Source: Gemmatimonadota bacterium (GTDB taxonomy: Bacteria > Gemmatimonadota > Gemmatimonadetes > Gemmatimonadales > Gemmatimonadaceae). Taken from it: a stretch of DNA of 64,000 bases. Below the pieces are notes generated by a model. The model worked only from the letters and a program-made list of their open reading frames with translations, had not been told where the DNA came from and ran no database searches. Positions 27,138 to 34,991 of the stretch are shown one piece after another; the stretch's first letter is position 1, and each line of letters begins with the position of its first letter. Position numbers and translations under genes: made by a program. The DNA is taken from contig JAJPIM010000001.1 of the NCBI GenBank assembly GCA_021324775.1, positions 1 through 64,000 of the forward strand, given 5' to 3'.

Positions 27138-28709
27138 TCAGCGCAACCGCAACGATCCGGGGGCCGTCAGCGATGCCGCTGACGATGCTCGCCGAGTCGT
27201 GGTGCGAGCCGCCGACGTGCGCCGCATCGTCCGGCCCGCCCCAGCGGTACCACTGGACCCCGGCCGCCAGGTCGGGGAGGCGAGTCCCGCAGTAAACGGA
27301 AGCGGCAGCACGAGACCTGACGACACGTTGATGAGATCAATGGAGCCGTTCTGGTATCGGCCCGCGACGACCCACGCTCCATCCGGAGACCAGTCGATGC
27401 CAATCCCGTAGCTGACACTCGATGAGCTGATCATCCGGGATCCGGTACCGTCCGCATGAACGACCATGATCGGTCCGTCCAATTCACCCGCGATGTATGC
27501 GATGAGATCGGAGTTCGTCGACCATTTCGGCGAGATGGCTGGGATTCCCGGGTTGAACACGGCACCTGTCGCGATCGTGAGGATGCGCAACAGCGGTGTG
27601 CCATTGCCGATGTAGGCGAGTTGCGACCCGTCCGGTGACGGCGATGGCATGTAGTTGTTGTCGGTCAGATTCACGCGCAGCGAGTCGGCCCCCGTTCCAT
27701 CGGGATGCACCCGCCACATCGCTTGCGGCGCCCCGTTCGCGTACCGCCCGAAGTAGATCCACATTCCGTCGCGCGAGTAGTCGGGCCACGTGTCCATGTA
27801 GTTGGCCGGTGGATTATCGGCGATGAGGATCGTTCCGGAAATCGTGGCGAGGGATTCGGTGCCACCCGGGCCGAAGAGGAGGCTCGTGGACGCATCGTTG
27901 AAGAGGACCATCGTGCCCGTCGGATCCCACTTCGCAGTCGTCGCGTCGGCATGCACCAGCGTCTGAAAGCCGGAACCGTCGAGGTTGAGCATCACAATGG
28001 CGGTGTCGAATGAGATTGCGGCTAGCGTGCCTAGCGGCACGACCGAGGCAAAAATCGTGTCCCGGGCCGTGGCGGATGCTGCCACGATCGTGACTCGCCC
28101 GATCGCGGCGCCGGTCAACACGGATCCCGAGGTCGTCGCCGGACCTGAGGCGATCGTGTAGCCGATCACCCTGCCGCGCGTCGTATTGCCGAATCGATCA
28201 GCGGTCGTCGCGCGGAGGGTTTCGGTGGCGTTGACGTAGATCGCCGTGTCGGCGGGGGCGGCCGAGATTTGGGTCGTCGCGCCGGGCAGTACAGTGAACG
28301 GCACCGTGTCGACGAACCCGAGAACCGGCGCGGCCACGATCACGCGTGCTGTCCCAGCGACGGTGCCGAGCTGCACTCGCACGCTTGCCTCGCCCGCGTC
28401 ACCCGTCGTATCGACCACGAAGGTCGCCAGCCCAGGCGAGCCCGGTGGGATCACGTACGCGTCGGTCGTTCCGTCGGAGTTCAGCAGCGATGTAAATTGA
28501 ACGAGCTGGTGGACGCTCGATTGGCCCGGCCCAGCTACGAGCCGGATCACGAGCGCCTGCGCGGGAGTCGATTGGACGGTGTCGCTCTGCGCGCCACCTG
28601 CGATAATGAGGATGCCGGGTTTACCCGGGGCGGTGGCGCTCGAGCACGCGAGGGCGGCGACCAGAGGGCAGGCACTCAGGAGGTACGCCCGCAACGACGG
28701 TCCAGACAC
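27138..28709 (-). CDS. Beta-propeller (PD40/TolB-like) lipoprotein, tandem paralogue
   Basis: 523 aa from the GTG at 28709. The lipoprotein signal MSGPSLRAYLLSACPLVAAL ends in lipobox ALAC. The layout is the same as its neighbour: Ig-like domains, then PD40 repeats (PSPSPDGSQLAYIG, SPKWSTNSDLIAYI, GIDWSPDGAWVVAG). The start region and upstream ~90 bp recur at 40866-40960, where only the first ~40 codons are left. Function unknown; such propellers often bind partners or substrates in the envelope. Confidence 0.85.
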   Translation of the reverse strand: MSGPSLRAYLLSACPLVAALACSSATAPGKPGILIIAGGAQSDTVQSTPAQALVIRLVAGPGQSSVHQLVQFTSLLNSDGTTDAYVIPPGSPGLATFVVDTTGDAGEASVRVQLGTVAGTARVIVAAPVLGFVDTVPFTVLPGATTQISAAPADTAIYVNATETLRATTADRFGNTTRGRVIGYTIASGPATTSGSVLTGAAIGRVTIVAASATARDTIFASVVPLGTLAAISFDTAIVMLNLDGSGFQTLVHADATTAKWDPTGTMVLFNDASTSLLFGPGGTESLATISGTILIADNPPANYMDTWPDYSRDGMWIYFGRYANGAPQAMWRVHPDGTGADSLRVNLTDNNYMPSPSPDGSQLAYIGNGTPLLRILTIATGAVFNPGIPAISPKWSTNSDLIAYIAGELDGPIMVVHADGTGSRMISSSSVSYGIGIDWSPDGAWVVAGRYQNGSIDLINVSSGLVLPLPFTAGLASPTWRPGSSGTAGAGRTMRRTSAARTTTRRASSAASLTAPGSLRLR

Positions 28710-28908
28710 CAGCCACTCCGGTGGTTAGAGCGGCCTCAAGTGTGTCGCAATTATTGGGAACGCGCAAGTAGCGTTAGTGACGGCGCCCGTTTGGTTGGAC
28801 TAGCCCGAATTCCGGACCGGCGCGCCGACGATGGCGTCCTTGTAACCGATGAATACGTGGATGTAACTGCTGCGCGCGGCGGCTAATCAATGCCCCGGCC
28901 GGTTCGAC

Positions 28909-29193
28909 TTAATGGCCAGCGCGCTGCGCCCATGCAAGGGTCGAATCCACATCCGCTTGCATGGCTTGCTTGTCAGCTGGGCTGAGTGGGTCAACGAACT
29001 TCCCATCGCAGCTGAAAAAAACATCTGTAATCCGCGACAGGATCACCGGATGATTCTGCACGCTAATGGGTTCTGCATAGCGTACCTCCTGATGCTGAAC
29101 GAGGTACTGCTTGGGGTTGAGGAGATAGTAGCGCGTTTCAGCCCGACCCGTTTCGCATCGGATCCTCCCGCCTCGGGCAGGGTCAGGACCCAT
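28909..29193 (-). CDS. Hypothetical protein fused to an IS end
   Basis: 94 aa. The first ~14 codons lie within the IS3-type end at 29155-29221, and the frame then continues as RYYLLNPKQYLVQHQEVRYA and ITDVFFSCDGKFVDPLSPAD to a stop at 28909. The latter 70 residues look protein-like and are probably the tail of a gene whose front was removed when the IS inserted and then mostly deleted. Family not recognised. Confidence 0.5.
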   Translation of the reverse strand: MGPDPARGGRIRCETGRAETRYYLLNPKQYLVQHQEVRYAEPISVQNHPVILSRITDVFFSCDGKFVDPLSPADKQAMQADVDSTLAWAQRAGH

Positions 29194-29221
29194 AATTAGC
29201 GTTCCTCATCGCCGGGGAAAG
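29155..29221 (-). mobile_element. Solo IS3-family end, second copy
   Basis: Sequence nearly identical to 84-151, including the TGACCTT..CCC terminus, ATTA(A/G)TGTT-like core and GGAGGATCCGATGCG before the OrfA start. Here OrfA and the rest of the IS are absent; other sequence follows directly after the OrfA ATG position. It is an IS remnant left by internal deletion. Confidence 0.75.
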
Positions 29222-29353
29222 GTCAGCGTGAGGCGAGTTGCATGCGCCTGCATCGTACAAGCTACTTTTGGTATTCCAATACGACGACCAATCAAATGCG
29301 CGGTATCACCGTAGGCATCTCGTAAGAGTTACGCCTTACATCGAGTAACCGCA

Positions 29354-29776
29354 TCAACCGTTCTCACTACTCGAAGCTGGATGTTTCGCTCGCCACAAGT
29401 TCGACGCAGCGAGCGGCCCCACCAACACACTGTAAACCAAAGGTATGACCCACTCACCTTTATCCCACCGCGCGATCGGACCAGCCACCATCAGCATCGC
29501 ACCAAAACCCATGGGTACTAGCGCAACCGCACCGACTACCATGGCACCGCGACGTGTGACAAGCAGGGGCCGCAGCAAGCCTACCATCGTACCAGTCATA
29601 ATGCCGCCGGCAACATAAAACACGATGCATTCAGTGAGGGTCGTGCCCAGGTGCTCAAACGGCTGCGCCCCACGAATCGCGAATAGGCCAAGCACATAGA
29701 GCACGAACATGCTCGCGAAGCCCAACCCGTAGGCTATGCCCCATCGGACATTTTTGAGCAGCGTGGCACCCGTCAC
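29354..29776 (-). CDS. Membrane protein, unknown function
   Basis: 140 aa from a GTG at 29776 preceded by GGGAAG; a longer frame up to 29866 is possible. Four hydrophobic helices are visible (WGIAYGLGFASMFVLYVLGL, CIVFYVAGGIMTGTMVGLL, MVVGAVALVPMGFGAMLMVA, VIPLVYSVLVGPLAASN). It is flanked by the IS remnant and the repeat region and has no recognised family. It resembles the other small membrane proteins of this island only in topology. Confidence 0.6.
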   Translation of the reverse strand: MTGATLLKNVRWGIAYGLGFASMFVLYVLGLFAIRGAQPFEHLGTTLTECIVFYVAGGIMTGTMVGLLRPLLVTRRGAMVVGAVALVPMGFGAMLMVAGPIARWDKGEWVIPLVYSVLVGPLAASNLWRAKHPASSSENG

Positions 29777-30227
29777 ATCACTTCCCGTGATAACGTCACC
29801 TAAAGCATGCCCCGATACGCTCCTAGGCCAGCCCTCTACGTTCCGACAACCGGAACAACATCCCAACTGCTCAAGCTCGCCGATGAAGGGTCGCCGATTT
29901 CATTCTTTCTATATGATTTTGCCGCAATGAAGGCAGCACTGCCCCCTGAGGTTATCGCCAATCCCTGAAGCCGTCCCGCAAGGCGAGCGAGCTGGGGCAC
30001 CATTCCGGTCAGAACCGACTCTCCACCAGCCGCCGGCGCACTTCCGCCCCGGTGGTGTGTTCACCCCAGGCCCAGACCGGATGCAAAAGCTGCGCGCTTA
30101 GTGGCCCAACTTTGGGGAGAGCTGCCCCGGATGCAAGAGCTACGCGCTCAGTGGCCCAACTTTGGGGAGAGATGCCATTCATGTCGAATGGTCAAAGCCA
30201 TTAGCCCAAGATTCTAGAGGAGCGCAG
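29777..30227. other. Intergenic with tandem repeat, no gene seen
   Basis: About 450 bases. A tandem duplication with 50-bp period lies at 30079-30178. Upstream of it (29960-30070) is GC-rich sequence that looks like old mobile-element debris but matches nothing recognised. Confidence 0.35.
30079..30178. repeat. Two tandem copies of a ~50-bp unit
   Basis: Unit 1 (30079-30128) and unit 2 (30129-30178) share CGGATGCAA, GCTGCGCGCT/GCTACGCGCT and GTGGCCCAACTTTGGGGAGA, differing at about five sites. Period is exactly 50 bp. It could be the duplicated edge of a mobile element. No open frame uses it. Confidence 0.75.
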
Positions 30228-30629
30228 TCATGGATCAACTGCATCCGGTCCTCCAATAAGCTGCTTCGCAACAGAAATGATCGCGAGCATTACGAACAAA
30301 TCTACAATGCCAAACGGTACGAGCGCCGGTCCGGGCACCCACCTGTCCGTCCAGGGAACTAACAAAATCAACGCGACATGAAGTCCCACGATGACCAGCA
30401 TCGTAATCCAAAACCATACCCGCCGCCTCAGGTTCCACTTAATCGCAACGGCGCAAGCAAGCATCCCCATGCCAAACAATGTAGGCAGCGCAAGATTAAG
30501 CTTGCCGAAGTGATCGAATAGCCAAGGGATCGGCATACTCCCTACAATGCAACACAGTACGCCCCACCAGGGTAGGCGCAGCTTCTTGGCTACTCGAGCG
30601 TCGGCCTTTATGTCGCTGACTACTGACAC
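30228..30629 (-). CDS. Membrane protein, unknown function
   Basis: 133 aa; ATG at 30629. Four helices: WWGVLCCIVGSMPIPWLF, LALPTLFGMGMLACAVAI, VWFWITMLVIVGLHVALILL and FGIVDLFVMLAIISVAKQLI. Its first ~15 codons (MSVVSDIKADARVAKKL) and ~90 bp upstream recur at 32014-32152 in front of a different gene. No family recognised. The small, four-helix design fits a membrane immunity protein, but no toxin partner is adjacent. Confidence 0.65.
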   Translation of the reverse strand: MSVVSDIKADARVAKKLRLPWWGVLCCIVGSMPIPWLFDHFGKLNLALPTLFGMGMLACAVAIKWNLRRRVWFWITMLVIVGLHVALILLVPWTDRWVPGPALVPFGIVDLFVMLAIISVAKQLIGGPDAVDP

Positions 30630-30715
30630 TGTGAGACCACCTTTGCTGTTTTGTAACCATCCAGCATAATCGAACCGACGGCGAGGGCTTGCTTAGCGAC
30701 AGGCACGGCTGAACG
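30578..30715 (-). repeat. Duplicated 5' block, copy 1
   Basis: This ~135-bp block includes the start and upstream region of the membrane gene at 30228-30629. It matches 32014-32152 at roughly 80% by eye: CAGCTTCTTGGCT, ATGTCGCTGACTACTGACAC, CACCTTTGCTGTTT, GGCTGAAC at the far end. It likely carries a promoter and ribosome site. Confidence 0.75.
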
Positions 30716-30786
30716 CTCACGTCACATCTGGTGGAGAGCCCCACCTCCATCCACCGACCATCGCCGACCGCGGCACGGGTGTGGCA

Positions 30787-31209
30787 TCACGGATTTGACG
30801 CGCGTCCTACATCGATCTGACCTGTCAACGCATCGATGCGTACGGTGGGAGTTCTCGCGGGATCGCCAACATCGTAATCAATGCTCCAATATGTGATGCT
30901 CGGCCGCTCATTTGTGTCGCGAAAAGCGAACCGCCATATCGTCGCGCCGCGAATCCTAGCGGTGTCGGAAACCATGACGCCGCTCGGCGCGCCACGACCG
31001 GATGCGATTGCCCGAAAGCCCGCTTCGACAAGGGCACATCGCTGCTCCTCAGTCAGAGGCGCTACCTCGTTGGACACTATAGCGTCGTGCTTGCACGGGT
31101 ATCTGGTCACAAGAGAATCAAGCACCGGGTGATCTGAACCAATGGACTTCGGCTTGGCGTGTCCATTACAAGCAATGACAGTTATGACAATACAAAGGAC
31201 TCGCGGCAT
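30787..31209 (-). CDS. Small exported lipoprotein-like protein
   Basis: 140 aa from the ATG at 31209, chosen because the signal peptide MPRVLCIVITVIACNGHAKP begins there; TVIAC could be a lipobox. The mature part is ~115 aa (LTEEQRCALVEAGFRAIASG, IWRFAFRDTNERPSITYWSI). It ends with VRIDALTGQIDVGR, reminiscent of PepSY-type C-termini. No family assigned. It sits in a run of minus-strand exported proteins. Confidence 0.6.
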   Translation of the reverse strand: MPRVLCIVITVIACNGHAKPKSIGSDHPVLDSLVTRYPCKHDAIVSNEVAPLTEEQRCALVEAGFRAIASGRGAPSGVMVSDTARIRGATIWRFAFRDTNERPSITYWSIDYDVGDPARTPTVRIDALTGQIDVGRASNP

Positions 31210-31481
31210 CAGGCGACGTGAAAGACACGTGTGGCCCCCCACCGACCTCATATGATTGCCTTCGCTGACGGCAACTGCGCAGTCTGTCGTCGTGCCCGTC
31301 TTGGTATAGGTCTCGCGGCAGCCGGCGGCGAGAATGCTGGCACCCGTTCACTCGTCGAGGTGCTCCACGCAGTCCTTCGCCAATCCTTACGGATCTCCGC
31401 TCTGACAATCCACGACAGCTTCATTGTTGCGATGGCATGTGCCCCATTGGCGGAGCGCATCATTGCGGAGGAATTGGCCAC

Positions 31482-32018
31482 CTAGACGTTCTCGATGACA
31501 TGAATGAGCTCCGAGGCAGTAAATACGCAACCATCGCCTCCGTCACTGAACAATGCACGACGAATAGGCGCGACCCGCTCGATAGCCGAGGGAGGATACG
31601 CCAACTCACTGATCCATCCCGCACACGGTTTGAACAACGCGATAGCGGTCAGGACTTCCCAACAAAGAAATGTGGACTGAGGTGTGTCATCCGCCGGCGC
31701 CAGGGCGACACAAACGCTGAACTCTCCAACCGGGCGAAGCGCGGCTATCTCATGTTCCTCGAGTGCGTAAGCTCTTATGGACGCGGCCGCCGCATCTGGA
31801 CCCCTGAGTGCTAGCTGATGATGCACCGCTCCAGGCGTGGCTTCAACGGCCGTCAGCGTACTATCCGCAGCGAATCCGCGCACGGCGTCGAGAAGCGCGT
31901 CGGCGCTTCTATTGTCGGGAACGAGACAACGATAGAGAACCACTATGGTAGTACACGCCGGACACCCGTAATCGGTGTCAGTGTCCCATTGCCATTTCCA
32001 GCCCAAATGCCCAGGCAC
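31482..32018 (-). CDS. Hypothetical soluble protein
   Basis: 178 aa, ATG at 32018. No signal peptide or membrane helix. Central residues such as ADALLDAVRGFAADSTLTAV and YALEEHEIAALRPVGEFSVC suggest an alpha/beta fold. The copy 2 promoter block (32014-32152) lies directly in front, and its short coding relic (MNADARAAKKLCLG) is in another frame. The gene may thus use a promoter borrowed by duplication. Family unknown. Confidence 0.55.
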   Translation of the reverse strand: MPGHLGWKWQWDTDTDYGCPACTTIVVLYRCLVPDNRSADALLDAVRGFAADSTLTAVEATPGAVHHQLALRGPDAAAASIRAYALEEHEIAALRPVGEFSVCVALAPADDTPQSTFLCWEVLTAIALFKPCAGWISELAYPPSAIERVAPIRRALFSDGGDGCVFTASELIHVIENV

Positions 32019-32152
32019 AGCTTCTTGGCTGCTCGTGCGTCGGCGTTCATGTCGCTGACTACTGACACTGTGCGGCCGCCTTTGCTGTTTCGTAACAGTC
32101 CAGGATAACTGAACGGATCGCGAGAGCTTGCTGAACGAGAGACAGGGCTGAA
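32014..32152 (-). repeat. Duplicated 5' block, copy 2
   Basis: Second copy of the block at 30578-30715. It keeps the ATG and ~12 codons of the four-helix membrane gene (MNADARAAKKL), then switches to unrelated sequence. It reads as a truncated gene start fused upstream of the 31482-32018 gene. Confidence 0.75.
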
Positions 32153-32329
32153 CCTAGCAATCCAGGAGCGGTTAAGCCCGTTGAAAGCAACCCTTTCCGA
32201 CACGGGCGTGCAAGAATCAAGACGACGGTTCGGTACGATCGGCGGAGTGAGCGCGTCAAGCGGAGAGGGGCGGACTTGCTACGAGTGCCGAGCCAGTAGA
32301 ACTGCGCGCCGGGTTGCGGGTACTGGGGG

Positions 32330-32800
32330 CTACGGACAGACGTCGTATTTCAGGTGATAGTGTCTCGTCACAACGGCGCCTGCTGCGAGCTCAATGGTAT
32401 CTCGTTGCGCATCGTAACCGAGGTGGATGGCGGCCACGACGTATCGACCGGGCGACAGATCGCGGACGACAAAACCGCCGGTCGAGTCCGTTTGTGCAAC
32501 ACTGCTATCGATGCCACGCACGCGGATCAACACATCCGCCAAGGCGGTTCCTGTCAGTCGTTCGTCCACGGTGCCAACAAGCGTGCCCGTTGCGGAGCGA
32601 GGCGTAGCTTCCGGAACACGAGTCGATGGACCATGCCTCGCCTCTGGGATAGTGTCACAACCCGGAATGATTACATCGTTGACCTGCGTCACATGTCGCG
32701 CACACGCGCTCGCGATCGTGCCGATTGCTACCAGCGCGATCGGTGCAGCGACGACGATCCGCTTGATCACGCCGACAGAGGGGCCGACTGCCAGAGACAT
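32330..32800 (-). CDS. Lipoprotein with carboxypeptidase-regulatory-like domain
   Basis: 156 aa from the ATG at 32800, giving a signal peptide with lipobox TIASAC (VVAAPIALVAIGTIASAC). The mature C-terminal ~80 residues read GTLVGTVDERLTGTALADVL, TDSTGGFVVRDLSPGRYVVA, HLGYDAQ. This is a CarboxypepD_reg / transthyretin-like beta-sandwich common in surface proteins and TonB-dependent receptors. Function in this island unknown. Confidence 0.7.
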   Translation of the reverse strand: MSLAVGPSVGVIKRIVVAAPIALVAIGTIASACARHVTQVNDVIIPGCDTIPEARHGPSTRVPEATPRSATGTLVGTVDERLTGTALADVLIRVRGIDSSVAQTDSTGGFVVRDLSPGRYVVAAIHLGYDAQRDTIELAAGAVVTRHYHLKYDVCP

Positions 32801-32926
32801 TAGCTGTGAAACAGGCCCCAGACGAGGTAGCCCTCGTGGCGCCGTGAACGATACGGCATAACGAAGTACCCACGCGGTCATGAAATACCCGAGATAAAGC
32901 GCCGACGGCTGGAGAGCTCCGCCGTT

Positions 32927-33610
32927 CTACAATGGACCACCCGCAATTAGCCACTCCCCACACTGCAGGCCAGTCCGTGCGATCTGCGCTTCGACAAGCG
33001 AGTCCGGTGGGACAGCGCCGTCACGAGATGCCTCCAATCGCAACTGAGCGGTCAGATCTGGAGGGCCGGCCCACATCAGCCATACGTCAATGGCGAATCT
33101 GGTTTCGTGGGAGCTTTTGCTCAGACACGCATGAGGCGAACCAAAATGGCCTACAAACACTCGTGCGACGGAATCAAATCGCTGCCGGCCGCCGCGCAGC
33201 CGCATTCCGGACGCCAAGACATATCCTGCAGGGGTCGTATCCCGGAAAAGAAAACCATCCCTACCAGGAGACCTGTGCCACCACACACAGGCGTCGTATA
33301 GACGACCCTCGAACCGGCCAGGCTCCAGCGTCCGAATACAACGATACTCTGTATCGGGCAATGCGGTGAGCTCCATAATGCTGTCGCGGCTCGCCACTAC
33401 TATGCGTCGGGGTTTGGTCCACGACTGCGGATACTTCGGGTACGACGGTTGCGACGGACCACACCCCATGAGCAACCCAAAGAGAAGGCACTTAGACACG
33501 AGCGAACGCCTACGCGGGGCCACAAACCCTGTCGCGGGCGCATTTGTGATGCCTGCGTGTTCCCCCATGCTCGCAGCTGGCATACGCATATTTGACATTC
33601 CGCCACTCAC
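32927..33610 (-). CDS. Exported lipoprotein, paralogue of 34992-35615
   Basis: 227 aa from a GTG at 33608-33610 that overlaps the stop of the upstream metallopeptidase tip; an internal ATG would give a shorter leader. The hydrophobic segment SKCLLFGLLMGC suggests a lipoprotein. Its mature part aligns with the paralogue along its length: RRIVVASRDSIMELTA vs RHVVIGAEDSIMFFTA, then FRDTT, a G..L.GGR.RFDS.ARV block and HFGSP. Direct coupling to the toxin tip makes it a candidate immunity protein; this is inference. Confidence 0.7.
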   Translation of the reverse strand: MSGGMSNMRMPAASMGEHAGITNAPATGFVAPRRRSLVSKCLLFGLLMGCGPSQPSYPKYPQSWTKPRRIVVASRDSIMELTALPDTEYRCIRTLEPGRFEGRLYDACVWWHRSPGRDGFLFRDTTPAGYVLASGMRLRGGRQRFDSVARVFVGHFGSPHACLSKSSHETRFAIDVWLMWAGPPDLTAQLRLEASRDGAVPPDSLVEAQIARTGLQCGEWLIAGGPL

Positions 33611-33944
33611 TACCGACGATCAACCACGTAACACATTTCGACAGCGCCTAGACTACTGGGGGCGTCGTGGTGAATTGCCGTGAAGGCAGACATGCATTCG
33701 TACGCTGCACCCTGCGCAGGGTTTGTTAATGGATTTGCTGTATCCCCAGGATCATCGTCGCGGCCGAACGCGTGTGCCTCTTCGTGCGCTAGAGTAATGA
33801 ATGTCTGCGTAGGGGAATCGAAGGCGCCACCGGTGGTGCCGAGGTAAATAGCAACGCCAGAGCTCGCAGTCGTAATAGCCCCGGATTGACCGGTCGTGAG
33901 ACCCCTGCTACGTGAGGGCGTTTGCCACCTGTGGCGGCGGCTTC
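33610..33944 (-). pseudogene. Orphan toxin tip with metzincin-like zinc motif
   Basis: An open frame of ~110 codons without a start codon or Rhs core. Residues include SGVAIYLGTTGGAFDSPTQT then FITLAHEEAHAFGRDD. HEEAHAFGRDD matches HExxHxxGxxD, the zinc motif of metzincin peptidases with Asp as third ligand. A tail AAYECMSAFTAIHHDAP follows. The stop TAG overlaps the GTG of the next gene. It resembles the tip of an Rhs toxin separated from its shell. It is marked pseudogene because the 5' part is missing. Confidence 0.65.
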
Positions 33945-33957
33945 AATCGGCGCGGCT

Positions 33958-34479
33958 CTACTCAGTCAGACGCACGGCTTGCACGGCGGCGAGAACCACT
34001 TGTGCCCCGACGGAATCGGGGGCAAAGCCGATCAAGCGGAGCTGGCGATCACTGCGGAGTTGCCAGAATGCTTGTACGAACCACCCTTCCTTATAGTCTC
34101 GCTTGGCGTACGCGGTTCGTACAATGACCGGCTTCCCACCGACCATTGCCGCGCACCATTGATCCGGGCGTGATCGCGCGTAAGCGGACAGACTGTCGCT
34201 CCAGTCCGCTGGACTAGCGACCACTTTGTACGCCAAGGTTCCGTCTCTAGGCAAGCCCCAGATCTCAACTGGGTCAGAGGATATAACCGAGTATCCGGGC
34301 GGCAAGCGCACGTTCAATCGCGCGTGCCGCGCACTGACGAGTAACCACGATCGCAAATCAACACTGGTCACGGAGCAGGTCTTTAGCCCTTGCGCAAAGG
34401 CCATACCCGGCATTCCTGCTAGGCCGAGAACGACTACTCCCGTACTTAGCACACCCAGCCAGTTCATTGATGATCGCAT
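33958..34479 (-). CDS. Exported protein, unknown function
   Basis: 173 aa from the ATG at 34479. A clear signal peptide (WLGVLSTGVVVLGLAGMPGMAFA) is followed by a ~145-aa domain with two cysteines (KTCSVTSV, DQWCAAMV). Stretches LNVRLPPGYSVISSDPVEIW and VIVRTAYAKRDYKEGWFVQA look like a single beta-rich domain. It follows the second orphan tip (34516-34956) by ~40 nt on the same strand, so it could be that toxin's periplasmic immunity protein. Confidence 0.65.
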   Translation of the reverse strand: MRSSMNWLGVLSTGVVVLGLAGMPGMAFAQGLKTCSVTSVDLRSWLLVSARHARLNVRLPPGYSVISSDPVEIWGLPRDGTLAYKVVASPADWSDSLSAYARSRPDQWCAAMVGGKPVIVRTAYAKRDYKEGWFVQAFWQLRSDRQLRLIGFAPDSVGAQVVLAAVQAVRLTE

Positions 34480-34515
34480 CGGGATGGCCAAGCGATTGAC
34501 TTTAGATAGACGTTC

Positions 34516-34956
34516 TCACCGCGGGTTTTCGGCCTGCTCCTCGCTAAAATTCATACCGTGCCCGCTCGCGACAGGAATGTGATGATAGATCTCGTGAGCC
34601 AATGACTGCTCGACGCTCGATGAGTGATTGCCACCATCGCAATGTCCCCAACCGCGGCCCGTGTGATAGGCAAGCCCCTCTTGATCGTCGAACACGTCAA
34701 TATTAAACGGACTATACTGCTCTGATTCTGCGTCGGCAGCGAATGTGACGTTAAACGTTGATGAGGATCCGATTAAGGATTCGAAGCCAGCGCATAAGTC
34801 GTCGAACGACCTATCGCCGTTCGATCTAACGCTGCTCGAGTCGACGCAGGGTTGCCGGTCGAGAGTGAACGTCGTGTTGGTCCCGGCGATTAGCATGACT
34901 ACGTGAGCGGCATTTCTACCGATCATTGGCCTCCAATAAGACCTCTGACGTGGCAA
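34516..34956 (-). pseudogene. Orphan Rhs-type toxin tip, gluzincin-like metallopeptidase
   Basis: 146 codons. It shares layout with the tip at 149-547: an LxxR.C.V stretch, a DDLCAGFESLIGSSSTFNV segment, a G.AY..G box, then LAHEIYHHIPVASGHGMNF and EEQAEN. HEIYH is HExxH, and the EE ~15 residues later could supply the glutamate ligand of a gluzincin peptidase. No Rhs core precedes it, and the N-terminal residues (MPRQRSYWRP) look like chance read-through. It is an orphan cassette, probably not expressed as an effector. Confidence 0.7.
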
Positions 34957-34991
34957 TTAGTCATTGCGGCTACTGCAGATCGCGAATGCGA

